64,000 nt of DNA from Azophilus sp965199705 (GCA_965199705.1 OZ241359.1:620001-684000); one strand, 5' to 3'. Positions 32,085 through 41,480 are shown, counted from the first letter of the stretch. Translations and numbers: made by a program. Notes: generated from the letters alone by a model not told the origin.

Positions 32085-33716
32085 TTACATGTTTGGATAG
32101 TTGGGGCCGCCACCGCCCTCCGGCGCTACCCAGGTGATGTTCTGGGCCGGATCCTTGATGTCGCAGGTCTTGCAGTGTACGCAGTTCTGGGCATTGATCT
32201 GGAAGCGCGCCTCGCCGTTTTCGCTGACCACCTCATAGACGCCGGCAGGACAGTAGCGCTGTGCCGGTTCGTCGAAGCGGGGCAGGTTGGTTGCGATCGG
32301 AAGGTCCGGGTCGGTCAGTTGCAGGTGGCAGGGCTGGTCTTCCTCGTGATTGGTGTTGGAAAGATAAACGGACGACAGCTTGTCGAAGGACAGCACGCCA
32401 TCCGGCTTGGGGTAGGCGATGGGTTTGGCCGCCGTCGCTGGCTTTAGCCCGGCATGGTCTGGTTTGGCGTCGCGCAGGGTCCAGGGCAGGCCCTTGAACC
32501 AGCTATCGCACAGGGCATGGGCCGAGCCCAGCAACATGCCCCACTTGTGCAGCCCGGGCGCCGCGTTGCGGCTGCGGTGCAGTTCGTCGTAAAGCCAGGA
32601 TTTACGGAAACGGCTCCCGAAGCTGCTGATTGCCGTGCTTTCATCTTCTTTCAACAATGCCTCGGCCACTGCCTCGGCCGCCAGCATCCCGGACTTCATG
32701 GCCGTATGGCTGCCCTTGATCTTGAGTACGTTGAGAAAGCCGGCGTCGTCGCCGATCAGGGCGCCGCCGGGGAAGGTGAGCTTCGGCAAGGCTGGCAGGC
32801 CGCCCTTGATGATCGCCCGGGCGCCATAGGCGACGCGGCTGCCGTCCTTCAGCACGTCGGCGATCAGCGGATGGTGCTTCCAGCGCTGAAATTCGTCAAA
32901 GGGACTCAGGTGCGGGTTGCGGTAGGCCAGATCCACGATCAAGCCAAGTGCAACCTGTCCGTTTTCCAGGTGGTAGAGAAAGCTGCCGCCGGTGGGCGCG
33001 CCCGGCGCGTGGCCCAGTGGCCAGCCGACACTGTGCAGAACGCGCCCGGGGTGATGCCGGGACGGGTCCAGGTCCCAGAGTTCCTTCAGGCCGATGGCGT
33101 AGTGTTGCTCGCCGGCATCTGCGGCCAACTGATAGCGCTCGATCAGCTGTTTGCCGAGATGGCCCCGGCAGCCTTCGGCAAACAGTGTCTGGCGCGCCCG
33201 GAGCTCGTAGCCGGGCGTGAAACTGCCTTTTTGTTCGCCCTCTGCATCCAGGCCGAGGTCGCCGGTTGCGACGCCGACAACGCGGTCGCCATCAAAGAGC
33301 ACTTCGCTGGCCGAGAATCCGGGAAAGACATTGACGCCCATGGCTTCGGCCTGCTCGCCCAGCCAGCGGCAGAGATTGCCGAGGCTGATGGCGTGATTGC
33401 CGTGATTACGGGTGTCGGCAGGCGTCATGAAGCCAGGGACCGGCACTGCCCGACGGCTGTTCGGCAGGTAGTAGATTCGATCCTCCGTTACCGGATTGTT
33501 GACCGGCGCGCCCTGCTCGGCCCAGTTCGGAAACAGTTCCGTGAGCGCTCGTGGCTCGAAAATGGCGCCGGACAGGATGTGGGCGCCGATTTCCGATCCC
33601 TTCTCGACCAGACAGACGGAGAGATCGACGCCTTCGCCTTCCGCCAACTGCATCAGCCGGCAGGCTGCGGCCAGGCCAGCCGGGCCGCCACCGACGATGA
33701 CGACATCAAAGTCCAT
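32085..33716 (-). CDS. Electron transfer flavoprotein-ubiquinone oxidoreductase
   Basis: A 543-residue inner-membrane-associated FAD/[4Fe-4S] enzyme passing electrons from ETF (acyl-CoA and dimethylglycine-type dehydrogenases) to ubiquinone. FAD site: MDFDVVIVGGGPAGLAAACR. Quinone/FAD segments: GAHILSGAIFEPRALTELFP and IGDDAGFLNVLKIKGSHTAM. Cluster cysteines: CVHCKTCDIKDP near the C-terminus, plus an earlier cysteine in RYCPAGVYE. ATG 33716 follows GGGAA and gives the usual N-terminus; the frame also allows 33731. It supports fatty-acid oxidation alongside isocitrate lyase. Confidence 0.95.
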   Translation of the reverse strand: MDFDVVIVGGGPAGLAAACRLMQLAEGEGVDLSVCLVEKGSEIGAHILSGAIFEPRALTELFPNWAEQGAPVNNPVTEDRIYYLPNSRRAVPVPGFMTPADTRNHGNHAISLGNLCRWLGEQAEAMGVNVFPGFSASEVLFDGDRVVGVATGDLGLDAEGEQKGSFTPGYELRARQTLFAEGCRGHLGKQLIERYQLAADAGEQHYAIGLKELWDLDPSRHHPGRVLHSVGWPLGHAPGAPTGGSFLYHLENGQVALGLIVDLAYRNPHLSPFDEFQRWKHHPLIADVLKDGSRVAYGARAIIKGGLPALPKLTFPGGALIGDDAGFLNVLKIKGSHTAMKSGMLAAEAVAEALLKEDESTAISSFGSRFRKSWLYDELHRSRNAAPGLHKWGMLLGSAHALCDSWFKGLPWTLRDAKPDHAGLKPATAAKPIAYPKPDGVLSFDKLSSVYLSNTNHEEDQPCHLQLTDPDLPIATNLPRFDEPAQRYCPAGVYEVVSENGEARFQINAQNCVHCKTCDIKDPAQNITWVAPEGGGGPNYPNM

Positions 33717-33880
33717 GGATTCCCGTTCCATTTCAGGTCTGCTCCGAACCGGCCAACACGCCAGACGCGATCATGGTTTCACAGTTTTGCCAATGATGCG
33801 AATAGTTGGCGTCGGCGCAGGCGCGTGCTCCCGATCCCGTGCGATGATCACGTATTCAATGACCGAGCAAGGGCTTGAGC

Positions 33881-34546
33881 ATGGATACAGCAGAGTCGGC
33901 GGAGAGCGGGCTGGCGAAGCGGCTGGCGCGCGTGGGCGTTTTGCCGGTACTGGTTCTGGACGATGCAGGCAAGGCGCTGCCGATTGCATCCGCTCTGGCG
34001 GACGGCGGGATTGACGTCATTGAAGTCACACTCAGGCACAAGGCGGCGCCGGAGGCCATTCGCGCCATTGCCGAGGCCCGACCCGATCTGCTGGTTGGCG
34101 CTGGCACGGTATTGAATCCGGCGCAATACCGCATGGCCCGGGAAGCGGGCGCCGACTTTATCGTGGCGCCGGGTTTGAATGATGACCTGGTGCGCATCGC
34201 CGGGCGCGAGGGCATGCCGATTTTGCCGGGGATCGCGACGCCGACCGAGCTGCTGCGCGCCTGGAACCTGGGTCTGCGCATTGTCAAGTTCTTTCCGGCA
34301 GAACAATTGGGCGGTGTTGCTACCCTGAAGGCGTTCAGTTCGGTGTTTCAGGACACGCGGTTCGTGCCGACCGGCGGTATCTCGCCGGATAATCTGGAGG
34401 ACTATCTTCAGCAATCGAGCGTGCTGGCCTGCGGCGGGAGCTGGCTGGCTCCGACCGCCGCCATCCACGCCGGCAGGTTCGAGCAGATCACGCAACTGGC
34501 GTCCGCTGCGCGGGGCCTGGCCGCATCCTGCGGTGCCGGCTCCTGA
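33881..34546 (+). CDS. eda: 2-keto-3-deoxy-6-phosphogluconate (KDPG) aldolase
   Basis: A 221-residue class I aldolase splitting KDPG to pyruvate and glyceraldehyde 3-phosphate. Active-site segments: VIEVTLRH (catalytic Glu), LVGAGTVLNPAQ, and the Schiff-base lysine in RIVKFFPAEQLGG; FVPTGGISPDNLEDY closes the phosphate site. ATG 33881 has AAGGG 7 bases upstream. It is tail-to-tail with the KDG kinase gene, one base between stops, so the two enzymes of the lower Entner-Doudoroff/uronate branch sit together on opposite strands. Confidence 0.93.
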   Translation: MDTAESAESGLAKRLARVGVLPVLVLDDAGKALPIASALADGGIDVIEVTLRHKAAPEAIRAIAEARPDLLVGAGTVLNPAQYRMAREAGADFIVAPGLNDDLVRIAGREGMPILPGIATPTELLRAWNLGLRIVKFFPAEQLGGVATLKAFSSVFQDTRFVPTGGISPDNLEDYLQQSSVLACGGSWLAPTAAIHAGRFEQITQLASAARGLAASCGAGS

Positions 34547-34547
34547 A

Positions 34548-35429
34548 TCAGGCTTCTCGCGGCAGGATCGCGCCTCGGTGCTGCACCACCCGGGCCGCCA
34601 GTGCCTGACCCTTGGCCAGACACTGCCTGATCGGGTCGCCACGATAGCGCGCCGCCAGATAACCGGCGTTGAATGCATCCCCGGCGCCGGTCGTATCAAC
34701 TGCCGGCACGGGGCGCGACTGGCGCGTGGTCTGGCCAGCATCGTGGAACACTGTCGCCTTCAGCGCTTCGCTCCTGACCACCACTTCGCGCACGCCCTGA
34801 TCTCGATAGAAGTCGGCCAGCGCCTCTGCTGATCGGGCCTGCCAAAGGATCCTGTCGTCCGCCAGCGTGGCCATCAGCGTATGGCAGTAAGGTAGTATGC
34901 GCCGACAGGCCGCCTGCGCCGCTGCCGGGTCTCGCCACAGGGCAGGGCGATAGTTGGAGTCGAAAACCAGATGGCAGCCGGCCTGCTGCAATTGCTGCAA
35001 AGTTGCGCACAGGTTGTCGATATGGCCTTGCACGACCGCCAGGGTAATGCCGCTGAAGAAGAAAGCGTCCGCGTCGGTAGGCGCCAGGGGCGTCTCGAAC
35101 AGCTGCCTGGCCGGGCTGGCGTTGCGCCAATAGCTGAAGTGGCGCTCGCCCGCATCATCATTGCGGATCATGTAGAGGCCGGGCTGCCGGCCGGGGACCT
35201 GATGAATGCTGTTCGTTTCCACCCCTTCCCGAGCCAGAAAGCGCAATATCTCGGACGACAGGAAGTCATCGCCAAGCCGGGTGAGATACTGCACCCTGAG
35301 CCCGGAGTCCCGGGCGAGATAGATGGCGGTATTGAGGGTATCGCCGGCAAATCCCTGCCGATAGACGCCCGGTGCATCGGTGGCGGCCAACTCTACCATC
35401 ACTTCCCCGGCACAACAGATGCGTTTCAT
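34548..35429 (-). CDS. kdgK: 2-keto-3-deoxygluconate kinase (PfkB family)
   Basis: A 293-residue ribokinase-fold sugar kinase. Substrate side: ICCAGEVMVELA and GFAGDTLNTAIYLARDSG, typical of KDG kinase. C-terminal signature: VDTTGAGDAFNAGYLAARY with the catalytic aspartate. It makes KDPG for the aldolase encoded opposite. ATG 35429 (MKRICCAGE) is chosen over the open frame to 35465. No uronate catabolic genes or regulator are adjacent, so the sugar source is unknown. Other PfkB specificities are less likely given the eda neighbour. Confidence 0.9.
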   Translation of the reverse strand: MKRICCAGEVMVELAATDAPGVYRQGFAGDTLNTAIYLARDSGLRVQYLTRLGDDFLSSEILRFLAREGVETNSIHQVPGRQPGLYMIRNDDAGERHFSYWRNASPARQLFETPLAPTDADAFFFSGITLAVVQGHIDNLCATLQQLQQAGCHLVFDSNYRPALWRDPAAAQAACRRILPYCHTLMATLADDRILWQARSAEALADFYRDQGVREVVVRSEALKATVFHDAGQTTRQSRPVPAVDTTGAGDAFNAGYLAARYRGDPIRQCLAKGQALAARVVQHRGAILPREA

Positions 35430-35552
35430 GCCGGCAGTATGGCGAACGGCTCGCAGCAGAGGCAAGCAGGGCCTGTGGAATGCGGCTGGTCGCGTGTCGG
35501 ATCACTTTCAAGTATGTTGCAGGCCGTGTTCAGGCCGCGACAACACGATACG

Positions 35553-36335
35553 ATGAACCACTGCAAGGCGATATGTCTGCTGGTCGGCTTGCTTGCCTGG
35601 CCAGGCGCGGCGGCGAGCGAGTCGGCAGCGGATGCGGCGCCGCTGCCCGATCCTTACCAACTCATCGCAGCGGCGATTGATCTGAATCGGGGCGTGACGT
35701 CCTGGGTGCAGGCGACCCTGCTGGTGCACCGTCCGGACTGGCAGCGCCGCTCCTCTCTCGTGGCCTGGAGCCGGGGCCGCACCGACGCCCTTGTTCGCTT
35801 CACGGAACCTGGCCCGGATGCGGGCAATGCAACGCTGCGCGTGGGCGACAAGATGTGGACCTATTCGCCGAAACTGAATCGCGTGCTGAGCCTGCCGTTC
35901 AGCCTCATGTCGCAGAGCTGGGCCGGGTCCGATTTTTCCTACAACGACATGGCGCGCACGGATGACGTGCTCAACTACTATGACCTTGATCTGGTTGCCG
36001 CCTGGGCCGAAGATAACGGCCACAGGTTCTTCCGCATCGAGGCAACGCCGCTGGAGAATGCGCCTGTGGTCTGGGGCATGGAGGAGTGGGTCATCCGCGA
36101 CGACCACATCCTGGTTTCGCAGACCTTCTATGATCAGGAGGGTCAGGCCCTGAAGCGTCTCGTCTCGGAGGAAATCGGCGCTATGGGGGGCAGGGTCTTG
36201 CCGATTCGGATGCGCATGTCGAAGCTGGATGAGCCGGGCCACTATACGGAGATGACCTACCTGGCGGCAGAGTTCGATCTGACGCTGGAAGACCGGGTGT
36301 TTACCCAGTTCAATCTGCGCGATGGCGGTGGCTGA
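35553..36335 (+). CDS. LolA-like outer-membrane lipoprotein-sorting protein
   Basis: A 260-residue exported protein; the N-terminus (AICLLVGLLAWPGAAASESA) is a signal peptide. The body fits the LolA_like group of periplasmic carriers with an unclosed beta-barrel (RPDWQRRSSLVAWSRGRTDA, then GDKMWTYSPKLNRVLSLPFS, and MSQSWAGSDFSYNDMARTDD). It is the first gene of a five-gene set with two FtsX-type permeases, an ATPase and a beta-barrel protein. It probably carries a lipid or lipoprotein released by the ABC transporter. It overlaps the next gene by 14 bases. Confidence 0.85.
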   Translation: MNHCKAICLLVGLLAWPGAAASESAADAAPLPDPYQLIAAAIDLNRGVTSWVQATLLVHRPDWQRRSSLVAWSRGRTDALVRFTEPGPDAGNATLRVGDKMWTYSPKLNRVLSLPFSLMSQSWAGSDFSYNDMARTDDVLNYYDLDLVAAWAEDNGHRFFRIEATPLENAPVVWGMEEWVIRDDHILVSQTFYDQEGQALKRLVSEEIGAMGGRVLPIRMRMSKLDEPGHYTEMTYLAAEFDLTLEDRVFTQFNLRDGGG

Positions 36336-37599
36336 AGAATCGCTCGGCGACTCTGTCTCGCAGGCGCAGCGGCGCCGGCTGCCATCCATGCCGGTTATCG
36401 CCTGGCGCAATCTATGGCGCAACCGCCGACGCACCTGGCTGGCCGCTGGTGGCATCGCCTTTGCAGCCGCCCTGGTGCAATTTTCCATGTCCCTGCAGGT
36501 CGGCAGCTATGACGTGCTGATCGAGAGTGGCGCTGGATTCCTCGCCGGCCACTTGCAGGTGCAGGCCGCAGAATACACCGAAGAGCAACGCTTTGAAGCC
36601 CTCATCAGCGATGTCGAGCGCCTGGCGCAGAGGCTTCGGGCGCGGCCGGAGGTGCTGTCCCTGGCGCCCCGCGTGGAGGCCTTCGGGCTTGCCTCGGCCA
36701 GCGAGCGCAGTTTCGGGGTGCAGGTGCTCGGCGTGGATGTGGCGCGGGAGCGGCAAGTGGTTTCCCTGCTGGACTCCGTGCGGGTTGGCCGGGCGCCTGA
36801 GGCAGCGGATGAAGGCGTGCTCGGTTCGGGCCTGGCGCGCAATCTCGGGGTCGGTCTGAACGATGAGGTGGTGGTGCTCGGCTCCGGCAAGGCAGGCGGG
36901 GTGGCCGCCATGGTGGTGCGTGTATCCGGCCTCCTGGAGAGTGGCGTCACGCAACTGGACCGGACCCTGATGCTGATGCCCATTGCCGCCGTGCAGTCTG
37001 CATACTTGCTTGATGATGAGGCGCACACACTGGTTCTGCGCGCGCGCGATGTGGACCAGACAGCAGCGCTGGCGCAGGCCCTTCGGGCGGAATTGCCGGA
37101 CGGCCTGGTCGCCCGCACCTGGCGCGAGGTGCTGCCGGAGTTGCAGCAGAGCATCGACCTGGACATGGTGAGCGGCGCGATCCTCTATGGCGTGGTGATT
37201 CTGGTGGTGACCTTCAGCGTCATCAACACGTTCATCATGACTGTATTCGAGCGCACACGGGAATTTGGCATGTTGCGAGCCATCGGTATGCGCCCGGCCG
37301 GAATCATCGGTCTGCTGCAATGGGAAGCCGCAGGCATCTGGCTGCTTGGAACCTTGCTGGCGCTGGCGGCCTCGATACCGGCGATCGCCCTGCTCTCGGT
37401 GTTTGGTCTGCCGATCGGTGACGAGGCGATGAATTTCTCCGATATGGTTCAGACGCCTGATGCGCTCTATCCCAAGATCACCTGGGAGGTGCTGGTCGCC
37501 GGCCCGCTGGTGCTGCTGGCCGGCGTGCAGCTGGCTGCTTTCCTGCCCGCCCTGAGGATTCGCAAGTTGCAGCCGGTGGCTGCCTTGCGGGCCGAATAG
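36322..37599 (+). CDS. ABC transporter permease, LolC/LolE-FtsX type (first)
   Basis: A 425-residue MacB/FtsX-fold permease: one N-terminal membrane helix after VIAWRNLWRNRRRTWLAAGG, a large periplasmic domain, then three C-terminal helices (GVVILVVTFSVINTFIMTVF, IWLLGTLLALAASIPAIALL and a last one near VLVAGPLVLLAGVQLAAFLP). EFGMLRAIGMRPAGI is the conserved coupling region of this superfamily. It overlaps the LolA-like gene; an alternative start is ATG 36388. It should pair with the next permease and the ATPase to extract a lipidated substrate from the inner membrane. Confidence 0.88.
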   Translation: MAVAEESLGDSVSQAQRRRLPSMPVIAWRNLWRNRRRTWLAAGGIAFAAALVQFSMSLQVGSYDVLIESGAGFLAGHLQVQAAEYTEEQRFEALISDVERLAQRLRARPEVLSLAPRVEAFGLASASERSFGVQVLGVDVARERQVVSLLDSVRVGRAPEAADEGVLGSGLARNLGVGLNDEVVVLGSGKAGGVAAMVVRVSGLLESGVTQLDRTLMLMPIAAVQSAYLLDDEAHTLVLRARDVDQTAALAQALRAELPDGLVARTWREVLPELQQSIDLDMVSGAILYGVVILVVTFSVINTFIMTVFERTREFGMLRAIGMRPAGIIGLLQWEAAGIWLLGTLLALAASIPAIALLSVFGLPIGDEAMNFSDMVQTPDALYPKITWEVLVAGPLVLLAGVQLAAFLPALRIRKLQPVAALRAE

Positions 37600-37627
37600 C
37601 AAGGCCTGCGACCCCTTCACGCCGGAT

Positions 37628-38839
37628 ATGCCGTTCAAGCTCCTCTTGCAGCTTTCCCTGCGCAACCTGATGCGCCATCGTCGCCGCAATGCCATGTTGC
37701 TGGCGGCCATCAGCGTGGCGGTTGCTGCCGTGGTGCTGATGAACAGTCTGATTCGCGGCATGCAGGCAGACATGATCGGCGCCGCCATTGATGGTCTGGT
37801 GGGACACCTGAAGATTCACGCGCCCGGCTATCGGGATGATCCGGGCATCGCCCGCAGCTTTGCCTTGGAGGCAGGTTGGCAACCGCCGGAGACTGCGACC
37901 CCTGTGGCCGGCTGGGCAGGCCGGGTGCGGGTGCCAGCCGTGATCATGAGCGAGCGGCGCACGCGCGGCATTCAGTTGGTGGGCGTGGACCCAAGTGCGG
38001 AGGACATTTCCTTCCTCGGTCGCGTGGCGGTGGCGGGCGCGTCCCTCACCGACGCGGCGGACGGCCGTATCCTGATGGGCCGTGCCCTGGCAGATGCCTT
38101 GCAGACGCAGGTCGGGCGCCGCGTGGTCATCATCACCCAAGGCATGGATGAGCGAGCCCGCGAGTCCGGCTTTCATATCGCCGGCGTTTTCGATGCCGAA
38201 GGCGAAGGACTGGAGAAGGCATTCGTCTTTACCGGCGTTCAGGCCTTGCAGACGCTGGTCGGCGCAGAGGTCTTCACCGAAGTGTCGATCAAGCTCGATC
38301 AGGAGGCGCCGCTGACGCCAATCAAGGACGCGCTGCGTGTGCAGACAACCGATCTCGAGGTGCTCGACTGGCAGGAACTGGAACCACAGGCAGCGGCCAT
38401 GGCGGTATATGCAGATGCGGCCATCTTCATCTGGTTTCTGGTCATGATGGGCGCCCTGATTTTCGGTCTCGTCAATGCCCTGGTGACCTCCGTGATGGAG
38501 CGGGTGCGCGAGTTGGGGATGCTGCGTGCGCTTGGCATGAGAAAGCTGACGGTGATTGTCCAGGTGGTTCTGGAATCCAGCTTGATGATGTGTTTCGGCG
38601 TCATGATCGGCTTGCTTCTGGGCGCTTCCGGCATCTACCTCCTGGCCGATGGCATTGACCTTGCGCGTTGGGCCGAGGGCGTCGAGGCAGTGGGGATGAA
38701 AGCCGTGTTGCAACCCGTGCCGCGGCTTGCCGATGTGCTGCTGGTTGTCTCTCTGAGCCTGGCGCTCGGCGTGGTTGCCAGCCTCTGGCCTGCCTGGCGC
38801 GTGGTCAAGATCAAACCACTGGAGGCGTTGCGCCGGTGA
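37628..38839 (+). CDS. ABC transporter permease, LolC/LolE-FtsX type (second)
   Basis: A 403-residue permease with the same layout as its upstream neighbour: an N-terminal helix following LQLSLRNLMRHRRRNAMLLA, a periplasmic domain starting IGAAIDGLVGHLKIHAPGYR, and C-terminal helices containing RVRELGMLRALGMRKLTVIV. Two different permease genes in a row imply a heterodimeric membrane unit, like LolC/LolE. The stop overlaps the GTG of the ATPase gene, so the two are coupled. Sequence alone does not tell the substrate. Confidence 0.88.
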   Translation: MPFKLLLQLSLRNLMRHRRRNAMLLAAISVAVAAVVLMNSLIRGMQADMIGAAIDGLVGHLKIHAPGYRDDPGIARSFALEAGWQPPETATPVAGWAGRVRVPAVIMSERRTRGIQLVGVDPSAEDISFLGRVAVAGASLTDAADGRILMGRALADALQTQVGRRVVIITQGMDERARESGFHIAGVFDAEGEGLEKAFVFTGVQALQTLVGAEVFTEVSIKLDQEAPLTPIKDALRVQTTDLEVLDWQELEPQAAAMAVYADAAIFIWFLVMMGALIFGLVNALVTSVMERVRELGMLRALGMRKLTVIVQVVLESSLMMCFGVMIGLLLGASGIYLLADGIDLARWAEGVEAVGMKAVLQPVPRLADVLLVVSLSLALGVVASLWPAWRVVKIKPLEALRR

Positions 38840-39552
38840 AAGAGAATCTGGTGAATGAGAACGTGGTTGTTGAATGTCGTGGCCTGTGCCGCGTCTATCA
38901 GGAAGAGGCGGTGCCGGTGCGGGCGCTTGATGGTGTTGATTTCGACTTTCTGCGCGGTGACTTCGTCAGCCTGGCGGGGCCGTCCGGATCGGGCAAGTCC
39001 ACCCTGCTCAATCTGGTGGGCGGTCTGGACCGGCCCGATGCGGGCGATGTGCGCGTGGATGGCCAATGCCTCAATGACCTCAATGAGGCCCGGTTGGCCG
39101 ACCTTCGGCTGCACAAGATCGGTTTCGTGTTCCAGTCCTACAACCTGATTCCCGTGTTATCGGCGCAGGAAAATGTGGCCTTCATCTTGCAGCTTCAAGG
39201 CGTGGACCCGGTGGAACGGGCCGAGCGCTCTGAAGCGGCGCTGGCTTCCCTGGGCATTGCCGATCTGGCGGCCCGGCGGCCTGGTGAAATGTCCGGTGGC
39301 CAGCAACAGCGAGTGGCCATCGCCCGGGCCATCGTCACCAATCCGGTTCTCTTGCTGGCGGACGAGCCGAGCGCCAATCTCGATTCCGCCACCACAGAAG
39401 AGCTTCTGAAACTGCTGCGGCGATTGAACGAAGACCGTGGCCTTTCGATCCTGACAGCGACGCATGACCCGAAGGTCATGGCCTACGGCCGACGTCAGGT
39501 GCGGCTGCGCGACGGCGTGATCCATGAAGACAGCGCCTCGGCCTCCAATTGA
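38836..39552 (+). CDS. ABC transporter ATP-binding protein, LolD/MacB type
   Basis: A 238-residue ABC ATPase. Walker A: AGPSGSGKSTLLNLVGGLDR; Q-loop: FVFQSYNLIPVLSAQENV; signature: MSGGQQQRVAIARAIV; Walker B: LLLADEPSANLDSATTEE; H-loop: LTATHDP. The spacing and NLIPVLSAQENV segment match the MacB/LolD group. GTG 38836 overlaps the permease stop (GTGA); GTG 38851 is an alternative. It powers the two FtsX-type permeases. Confidence 0.93.
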   Translation: MKENLVNENVVVECRGLCRVYQEEAVPVRALDGVDFDFLRGDFVSLAGPSGSGKSTLLNLVGGLDRPDAGDVRVDGQCLNDLNEARLADLRLHKIGFVFQSYNLIPVLSAQENVAFILQLQGVDPVERAERSEAALASLGIADLAARRPGEMSGGQQQRVAIARAIVTNPVLLLADEPSANLDSATTEELLKLLRRLNEDRGLSILTATHDPKVMAYGRRQVRLRDGVIHEDSASASN

Positions 39553-39567
39553 TGCGCGAGTGCTGTC

Positions 39568-40854
39568 ATGGTCCGCGCAACAGGTAAGCGCAGAGGGGCT
39601 GGAATCCGCCCGGTACTGACCGCGCCTGGCGCGACCTGCGGCCTCTTGCTGCTCGCACTCCTGTCCGGGCCGGTCGCCGCCTTCGAGTGGAGTGCGCGGA
39701 TCAAGGGGTTTGCCAGCGGGCGCTTCCTGCCAGCACACGACCTGCAACGCCATCAGGATGGCACGCCGGCGTGGGACGGCAGCATTGACCTGCGGCTCAT
39801 GTTTCGGCGCCAGACCGGCGCCCTGACGTGGCTGGCCGACCATTCCCTGATGTTGACGGGTGGCGATTCCTTTGGCTTGTTCCAGGAGTCGCAACGGCAA
39901 CTGGACCAGGCGCCGCTGGGTGATTCACGTCGCTTGCTGGATCTGACCTGGCGCCTGGATCAGGGCGACCAGCATCGGCTGCTCGGACGCTGGGACAGAC
40001 TGGCGCTGCAATGGCGGCAGGGCGACTGGTCCGTGCGGCTTGGTCGGCAGGCGCTCACCTGGGGCAATGGCCAGGTGTTCCAGCCGCTCGATCTGTTCAG
40101 CCCCTTTGCGCCCACCACCGTGGACCGCGACTACAAGGCGGGCGATGACCTGCTGCTCGTGGAACGGCTGCTGGCGGATGGCGGCGACGTGCAGCTTCTG
40201 GTCGTCGCGCGCCGCAACGCCGACCGCGCTGCTCGTGCGGCGAGCAGTGCGCTCAAGTGGCGCGGCATCGTCGGTCAGGCAGAGCTTGAATTGCTGACCG
40301 CCCGGCACTATGGCGACAGCGTTTTCGGGCTGGGCTGGCGTCGGCCCCTGGGCGCGGCGCTGGCGCGCTCGGACCTGCTGGTGACCGATCTTGAAGGCGC
40401 TGGCGCCAGGTTCTCGGCGCTCGTCAACATCGACTACAGCCTGGTGTTCCGGCAACGCAATCTCTACGCTTTCGTCGAGTACTTTCACAATGGATTTGGC
40501 GTTTCAAGAGCCAAGGCAGCCGATGCTGGCGACTATCCTGCCGCATTGCGCGAGCGCCTGGCGCGTGGCGAGCTTTTCAGCAGGATGCGCGACTATCTGG
40601 CGCTTGGCGTCACCCTGGAGTGGCATCCGCTGGTGAACCAGGCCGCCACATTGATTGCCAACCTGAATGATGGCGGCGCCCTCCTGCAATCCACCCTCAG
40701 CCTGGCGCCTGGCGACAGGGCCCGGATTCAGGCTGGCCTGGTGCTGCCGCTTGGCGGGCGCGGCAAGGAGTTTGGCGGCCTGCCGCTGGCCGACGGCGGC
40801 TTGACCGGCGGCGGCGCCCGCAGCGTCTATCTGCGCTGGATCTACTACCCTTGA
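39568..40854 (+). CDS. Putative outer-membrane beta-barrel protein of the Lol-like cluster
   Basis: A 428-residue protein with a signal peptide (GLLLLALLSGPVAAFEW) and alternating aromatic/polar strands through the body. It ends in RSVYLRWIYYP, a C-terminal aromatic-rich strand as in outer-membrane barrels. I do not recognise a named family. It follows the ATPase by 15 bases in the same direction, so it is probably the outer-membrane member of the export pathway. Segments such as RLGRQALTWGNGQVFQPLDL resemble porin-like or DUF1302-like barrels, a weak impression. Confidence 0.65.
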   Translation: MVRATGKRRGAGIRPVLTAPGATCGLLLLALLSGPVAAFEWSARIKGFASGRFLPAHDLQRHQDGTPAWDGSIDLRLMFRRQTGALTWLADHSLMLTGGDSFGLFQESQRQLDQAPLGDSRRLLDLTWRLDQGDQHRLLGRWDRLALQWRQGDWSVRLGRQALTWGNGQVFQPLDLFSPFAPTTVDRDYKAGDDLLLVERLLADGGDVQLLVVARRNADRAARAASSALKWRGIVGQAELELLTARHYGDSVFGLGWRRPLGAALARSDLLVTDLEGAGARFSALVNIDYSLVFRQRNLYAFVEYFHNGFGVSRAKAADAGDYPAALRERLARGELFSRMRDYLALGVTLEWHPLVNQAATLIANLNDGGALLQSTLSLAPGDRARIQAGLVLPLGGRGKEFGGLPLADGGLTGGGARSVYLRWIYYP

Positions 40855-40882
40855 ATTCCCTGATGGCGCGCTCGCCCGAAGC

Positions 40883-41413
40883 TCAGCGTTCGTCGGGTAT
40901 CAGGCTGATGAGCACTCGCCGCTCGCCCTGGCTTTCGGCGTGGGCTGTCGCGGTGTTCAGGTCATAAGTAATCACCTCGGCGGCCAGGCGGTCTTCACTG
41001 CGGCTGAGAGCGCCATTGCCTGTCGCGCGAATGCGGGCCTGCTCGAATTGATAGTCAAGATTGTTTGCCGTCATGACCAGGGGCGGCTCCTGGCCTTCGT
41101 CCGTGACGCGCGCAGGCGTGCCTGTTGCCAGCAGCGAGAGGATTCGGTTGTCTTCTGCGAAATAGACCACGAGCCGGTCTGCCTGGATCCGGTACTGGCC
41201 CTGAACCGCGACCACGCCTCCGCGATACACGGCCCGCCGCTCGGCAAGCAGCATTTCAAATTCGCGCGCTTCGATGTTGACGGGCGACTCCGCCGGCGCA
41301 TTCGCGCTTCGGGCCGGCAGACACAGAAAAATGCCTTGCAGCAGCGCCAACCACATGATCCAGCGAGCTGGCGCACTGTTCGGGCCAAACTTGTGGGTTG
41401 GCGAGACCTGCAT
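40883..41413 (-). CDS. LptA/OstA-like periplasmic protein, orphan
   Basis: A 176-residue exported protein with an N-terminal hydrophobic segment (WIMWLALLQGIFLCLPARSA) and an OstA/LptA beta-jellyroll pattern: VNIEAREFEMLLAERRAVYR, GQYRIQADRLVVYF, LVMTANNLDYQFEQARIRAT. LptA bridges LPS across the periplasm, but lptB, lptC and lptF/G are not adjacent. The open frame extends to 41602 inside the opposite gene; ATG 41413 is chosen. It is convergent with the Lol-like cluster, 28 bases away. Confidence 0.78.
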   Translation of the reverse strand: MQVSPTHKFGPNSAPARWIMWLALLQGIFLCLPARSANAPAESPVNIEAREFEMLLAERRAVYRGGVVAVQGQYRIQADRLVVYFAEDNRILSLLATGTPARVTDEGQEPPLVMTANNLDYQFEQARIRATGNGALSRSEDRLAAEVITYDLNTATAHAESQGERRVLISLIPDER

Positions 41414-41480
41414 GCGCTTACTATAGCGAAAGTCCTGGTTGCTGCTATGCTCGCCGCCCGTTTGTGGAGACATCAACAAG

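Noticed and set aside
32454..33878. Long plus-strand frame opposite ETF-ubiquinone oxidoreductase
   Set aside because: Antisense shadow of a clear enzyme gene.
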